Part shown: one piece after another, positions 62,115-64,000 of the stretch
How positions within the stretch are numbered: position 1 is the stretch's first letter
Layout: every line of letters starts with the position of its first letter
Notes under the pieces: generated by a model
Told to the model about the DNA's origin: nothing
Databases searched by the model: none
What the model saw: only the letters and a program-made list of their open reading frames with translations
Origin: Clostridia bacterium
GTDB taxonomy: Bacteria; Bacillota; Clostridia; Oscillospirales; Acutalibacteraceae
Direction: 5' to 3'
Length of the DNA stretch: 64,000 bases
Assembly (NCBI GenBank): GCA_017461625.1
Contig: JAFTXJ010000007.1
Location: 38,240-102,239 of the forward strand
Translations under genes and position numbers: made by a program

Positions 62115-62155
62115 AGCCCAAGCATTACACACTTGTGTGATGTTTGGGCTTTTTT
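62115..62155 (+). terminator. Terminator of ssrA
   Basis: A long stem AGCCCAAGCATTACACA / TGTGATGTTTGGGCT (one bulge) with loop CTTG and TTTTTT. Confidence 0.9.
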
Positions 62156-62163
62156 GTAAATAA

Positions 62164-62178
62164 GGTAATCGAAACCGC
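62164..62178. repeat. Inverted copy of the tmRNA T-arm sequence
   Basis: GGTAATCGAAACCGC is the exact reverse complement of 62084-62098 in ssrA (15 bp). With the direct copy at 62259 it marks rearrangement at the tmRNA end. Confidence 0.7.
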
Positions 62179-62258
62179 AATAGTCCATCTTTTGTGTCAG
62201 CAAAAGGGACATAAAATGCGAAGGTCGCGAAGCGACGAACGAAGCGTAGCTTCGGTTT

Positions 62259-62273
62259 CCGCCATCTCCACCA
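62259..62273 (+). repeat. Direct copy of the tmRNA 3' end (putative attachment site remnant)
   Basis: CCGCCATCTCCACCA repeats 62097-62111 exactly, and the preceding CGGTTTC also matches. Tyrosine integrases commonly use the ssrA 3' end as attB, so the pair (62097 and 62259) looks like attL/attR of a small or mostly lost element. Two short hairpins (62224-62236, 62240-62254) directly precede this copy. Confidence 0.65.
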
Positions 62274-62282
62274 AAAGCAAAT

Positions 62283-62325
62283 AATCCGAAACTATTGCCA
62301 ATCGGCGACGGTTTCGGATTTTTTG
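62283..62325 (+). terminator. Second terminator after the duplicated tmRNA end
   Basis: A 10-bp stem AATCCGAAAC / GTTTCGGATT with TTTTTG, placed after the 62259 copy just as a terminator follows the intact ssrA. Confidence 0.8.
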
Positions 62326-62365
62326 TTTATATCTGATATTAACTTTTAATGCTTAGTAAAAATAA

Positions 62366-62386
62366 TTTCGGTAGCGGCTACCGAAA
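62366..62386. repeat. 21-bp perfect palindrome, possible operator
   Basis: TTTCGGTAGC G GCTACCGAAA. It has no T-run and lies 70 bp upstream of the small broken ORF. It could be a regulator-binding site of the former mobile element or an excision-related site. Confidence 0.45.
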
Positions 62387-62458
62387 ATAAATTCACACAT
62401 TCGACTAACCTCTTGTTATAAGGTAAAATGTAATTACCAAGTAACAGGAGGTTTTGTT

Positions 62459-62613
62459 ATGGAAAGGAAAACTAAAATAAGTTTACGGATTTTGAGTGTA
62501 ATTTGCTTATCAATGGCATGAATGAGTTCCGCAATATGCTTTTGGCAGAAGATTTACCTACTGAAGATGTAGATGAGCTGTTGCTGAAAATCATTGATAA
62601 GAGTGAAAAATAA
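62459..62613 (+). pseudogene. Frameshifted small ORF of a mobile element
   Basis: AACAGGAGG precedes an ATG at 62459 that opens MERKTKISLRILSV and stops at 62521. The continuation is in another frame (NLLINGMNEFRNMLLAEDLPTEDVDELLLKIID, ending 62613). Joined, it resembles the short basic proteins that accompany tnpV in clostridial integrative elements. A one-base loss or two-base gain around 62500 explains the break. Confidence 0.55.
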
Positions 62614-62626
62614 GGAGGTAAGAATT

Positions 62627-62917
62627 ATGAAATCATCCTTTGAACAAAACGGCGGTACATACAGACTGGTTGGAGATTTCAACATTCCTAACCTCAGCTT
62701 GCCACCCGAAGAAATAAAAATAAGGCTCGGAAAATGGGGACTGTTGCATAAGGATTATCTATTGAAAAACAATAAAGTTCTTTTTACAACCCTTATTGCT
62801 GAAGGCAAACTGTGGCAACATCTCTCGGTTATTGATATTCAGGCACAGCAAATGTTTGATTCTCTTGTTGAACAGATGAAAACAACAGAAGACTTAACCG
62901 AGCAACTGAAAGAATAA
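62627..62917 (+). CDS. tnpV: Transposon-encoded protein TnpV
   Basis: A 96-residue protein from the ATG at 62627, which has AAGGAGG 8 bp upstream. FEQNGGTYRLVGDFNIPNL, the GKWGLLHKDYL segment and LIAEGKLWQHL with VEQMKTTEDLTEQLKE match the TnpV family found in Tn4451-like and related integrative elements. Its function is unknown. No recombinase gene accompanies it here, so it is part of a remnant or the edge of an element. Confidence 0.85.
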   Translation: MKSSFEQNGGTYRLVGDFNIPNLSLPPEEIKIRLGKWGLLHKDYLLKNNKVLFTTLIAEGKLWQHLSVIDIQAQQMFDSLVEQMKTTEDLTEQLKE

Positions 62918-63366
62918 AATCAGATGGAATGGGTGTGCCGTGTAAACAATATCTGTGAAAGAGTAACAGAAATAGTTACTCGAAAGTTAATTTAAACATA
63001 GGGTATGAGTTTTTTTGCTCCCCTTTGTCATCAGTGCTCTCTGAAAAATGATAATGCGACTTGGTAAACACACTGCCAAGTCGCATTGTTTTTTATTCAA
63101 TTATAATCACAATCCGAACGCTTCACCAATGGGTAAAGAATTCGAATTATTTATTTCTGGCTGTTACGAACCATTATGATGCCACTTTGTTTTTAGAAAA
63201 AAGAGTTAAAATTAGCAATTTTTTATTATTTTTCAAAAAAATTTTCAGTTCGACAAACTCTTATTTGACATTATCAAACTGCTTGATTTCATTGGCAATC
63301 ATAACCACGCTTTTTTCGTTGTATCAATTTTTATGGTGCTGAGCGTTTGATATAGCGGTATTCTTA
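62918..63366. other. Gene-poor spacer between tnpV and the LysR gene
   Basis: About 450 bp, AT-rich. It contains a hairpin terminator at 63053. Nothing else is convincing; a 93-codon open frame (63061-63342) begins inside that hairpin, lacks a ribosome-binding site and has random-looking composition. Confidence 0.6.
63053..63094 (+). terminator. Terminator downstream of tnpV
   Basis: A 12-bp perfect stem AATGCGACTTGG / CCAAGTCGCATT with an 11-nt loop, followed by GTTTTTTATT. Confidence 0.88.
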
Positions 63367-64000
63367 CTACACTTTCGGTTTACTTAACTGTGAACTTGCT
63401 TTAACGCCACAAAGCATATCGACAAGTTTCTTGGTAGCTATGCTTGGACTGCGATCCTTTTTTGTCACAAGGCATATCGAGCCGTTCGGAATCTTTTCTT
63501 TAAGACCGAGCCGAATAATACGTTCTTTTTCGTTATCGTTTTCCACGAACATTTCGGGTACAAATCCGATGCCGAGATTATGTTTTATCATCGGTAATAA
63601 CTGATCGGTCGTTGCGGCTTCTATATCAGGAGAAAATACAAGCCCGTTATCCGAAAACCACTTGGAATAAAGCTCATAGGTCTTTGTTTTCGAATCAAGG
63701 CTTACAATAGGATATTCGGTAATCTCTTTAAGAGTCACTTCCTTGTTTTTTAGCTTGGAATATGCCATTCCGCATACAGCGACAGATGAAAAAGATTTGA
63801 TATTCACGGACTTCATATCATCTTTAATTCCTGTCGGCGTAGTTACCAAAGCAAAATCAGCAAGACCGTTTTTCAGTTCTGTAATTGCCTGCGGAGTAGA
63901 GCAGTTTGATATTTTTATTCGGACACCGGGATATGAAATGTGATAATTTTCAAGCACGGGCAGAAGTAAGCCGTGAAGTGCTACTTCGCTCACAGCAATA
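63367..64000 (-). CDS. LysR-family transcriptional regulator (partial, N-terminus beyond window)
   Basis: About 211 residues of the C-terminal substrate-binding domain. The frame stays open to the window edge, so the GTG at 63993 is not the true start. LHGLLLPVLENYHISYPGVRIKI, GLADFALVT, and VAATTDQLLPMIKHNLGIGFVPEMFV-like segments are typical LysR periplasmic-binding-fold patterns. The N-terminal helix-turn-helix must lie to the right. LysR genes are usually divergent from their targets, which would also lie outside. Slightly higher GC than the adjacent spacer. Confidence 0.88.
   Translation of the reverse strand, partial: IAVSEVALHGLLLPVLENYHISYPGVRIKISNCSTPQAITELKNGLADFALVTTPTGIKDDMKSVNIKSFSSVAVCGMAYSKLKNKEVTLKEITEYPIVSLDSKTKTYELYSKWFSDNGLVFSPDIEAATTDQLLPMIKHNLGIGFVPEMFVENDNEKERIIRLGLKEKIPNGSICLVTKKDRSPSIATKKLVDMLCGVKASSQLSKPKV

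Noticed and set aside
62009-62212. 67-codon minus-strand frame (contains GGDGGNRNRVRK)
   Set aside because: It is antisense to the tmRNA 3' end and its terminator; this peptide is a known artefact of reading tRNA/tmRNA ends.
63061-63342. 93-codon plus-strand frame
   Set aside because: Starts inside a terminator stem, has no ribosome-binding site and a composition typical of untranslated AT-rich DNA.

Overview
The window reads as a chromosomal segment of a low-GC, Gram-positive, strictly anaerobic member of the Bacillota, class Clostridia, probably an Oscillospirales/Ruminococcaceae-like gut bacterium. The pointers are pyruvate:ferredoxin oxidoreductase, a GTP-type PEP carboxykinase, the L21-Prp-L27 operon with an N-terminally extended L27, the rpmH-rnpA-yidD-yidC-jag block beside dnaA, sodium-symporter-like sugar transporters with arabinan hydrolases, and TTGACA/TATAAT promoters with Shine-Dalgarno sites. 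The taxonomic placement is inference; no rRNA gene is present.

Layout. 1-3.8 kb: a minus-strand cell-wall polysaccharide operon (two GT2 glycosyltransferases, the TagG/TagH-type ABC exporter, TarI cut by the window edge). 3.9-6.3 kb: a membrane-anchored GH43-like protein and an orphan GIY-YIG protein. 6.3-17.3 kb: greA-lysS, an unknown protein, a pseudouridine synthase, a phosphodiester-glycosidase-like protein, a WG-repeat lipoprotein, a GPH sugar symporter, PEP carboxykinase, and a membrane-bound XRE regulator. 17.4-23.5 kb: argF-carA-carB, the most unusual locus. CarA has lost the glutaminase nucleophile (Cys to Ser) and the catalytic Glu (to Ala), and CarB is fused to a DapF-like domain that lacks one of its two catalytic cysteines. 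23.7-36.1 kb: PFOR, an O-antigen-ligase-like protein, an Sfp-type transferase with a zinc-ribbon foldase, rpsU, lon, engB and lysA. 36.1-36.3 kb: a gene-free, strongly structured stretch that may be a small RNA. 36.3-57.6 kb: rplU-prp-rpmA, two tandem DUF4474-like secreted proteins, lgt with a PspC protein, a YmfF/YmfH peptidase pair, GH51 arabinofuranosidase, glycogen phosphorylase, a glycerophosphodiesterase, a P-loop kinase, a ceramidase-like protein, an LCP wall ligase, an MFS transporter, and jag-yidC-yidD-rnpA-rpmH. 57.9-62.1 kb: dnaA-ftsY-rdgB-yhbY-smpB-ssrA on the plus strand. 62.1-64 kb: a mobile-element scar at the 3' end of tmRNA, with a duplicated tmRNA end, a broken small ORF, tnpV, and a LysR regulator cut by the window edge.

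Genes run mainly on the minus strand left of 57.6 kb and on the plus strand right of 57.9 kb, as expected if replication starts near the rpmH/dnaA divergence, although no DnaA-box cluster is visible there. The functional themes are envelope building (teichoic-acid-like polymer export, LCP ligase, Lgt, YidC), plant-glycan use (GH43, GH51, GPH/MFS transporters, glycogen phosphorylase), central anaerobic metabolism (PFOR, PEPCK), arginine and lysine/diaminopimelate synthesis, and the translation-rescue pair SmpB/tmRNA.
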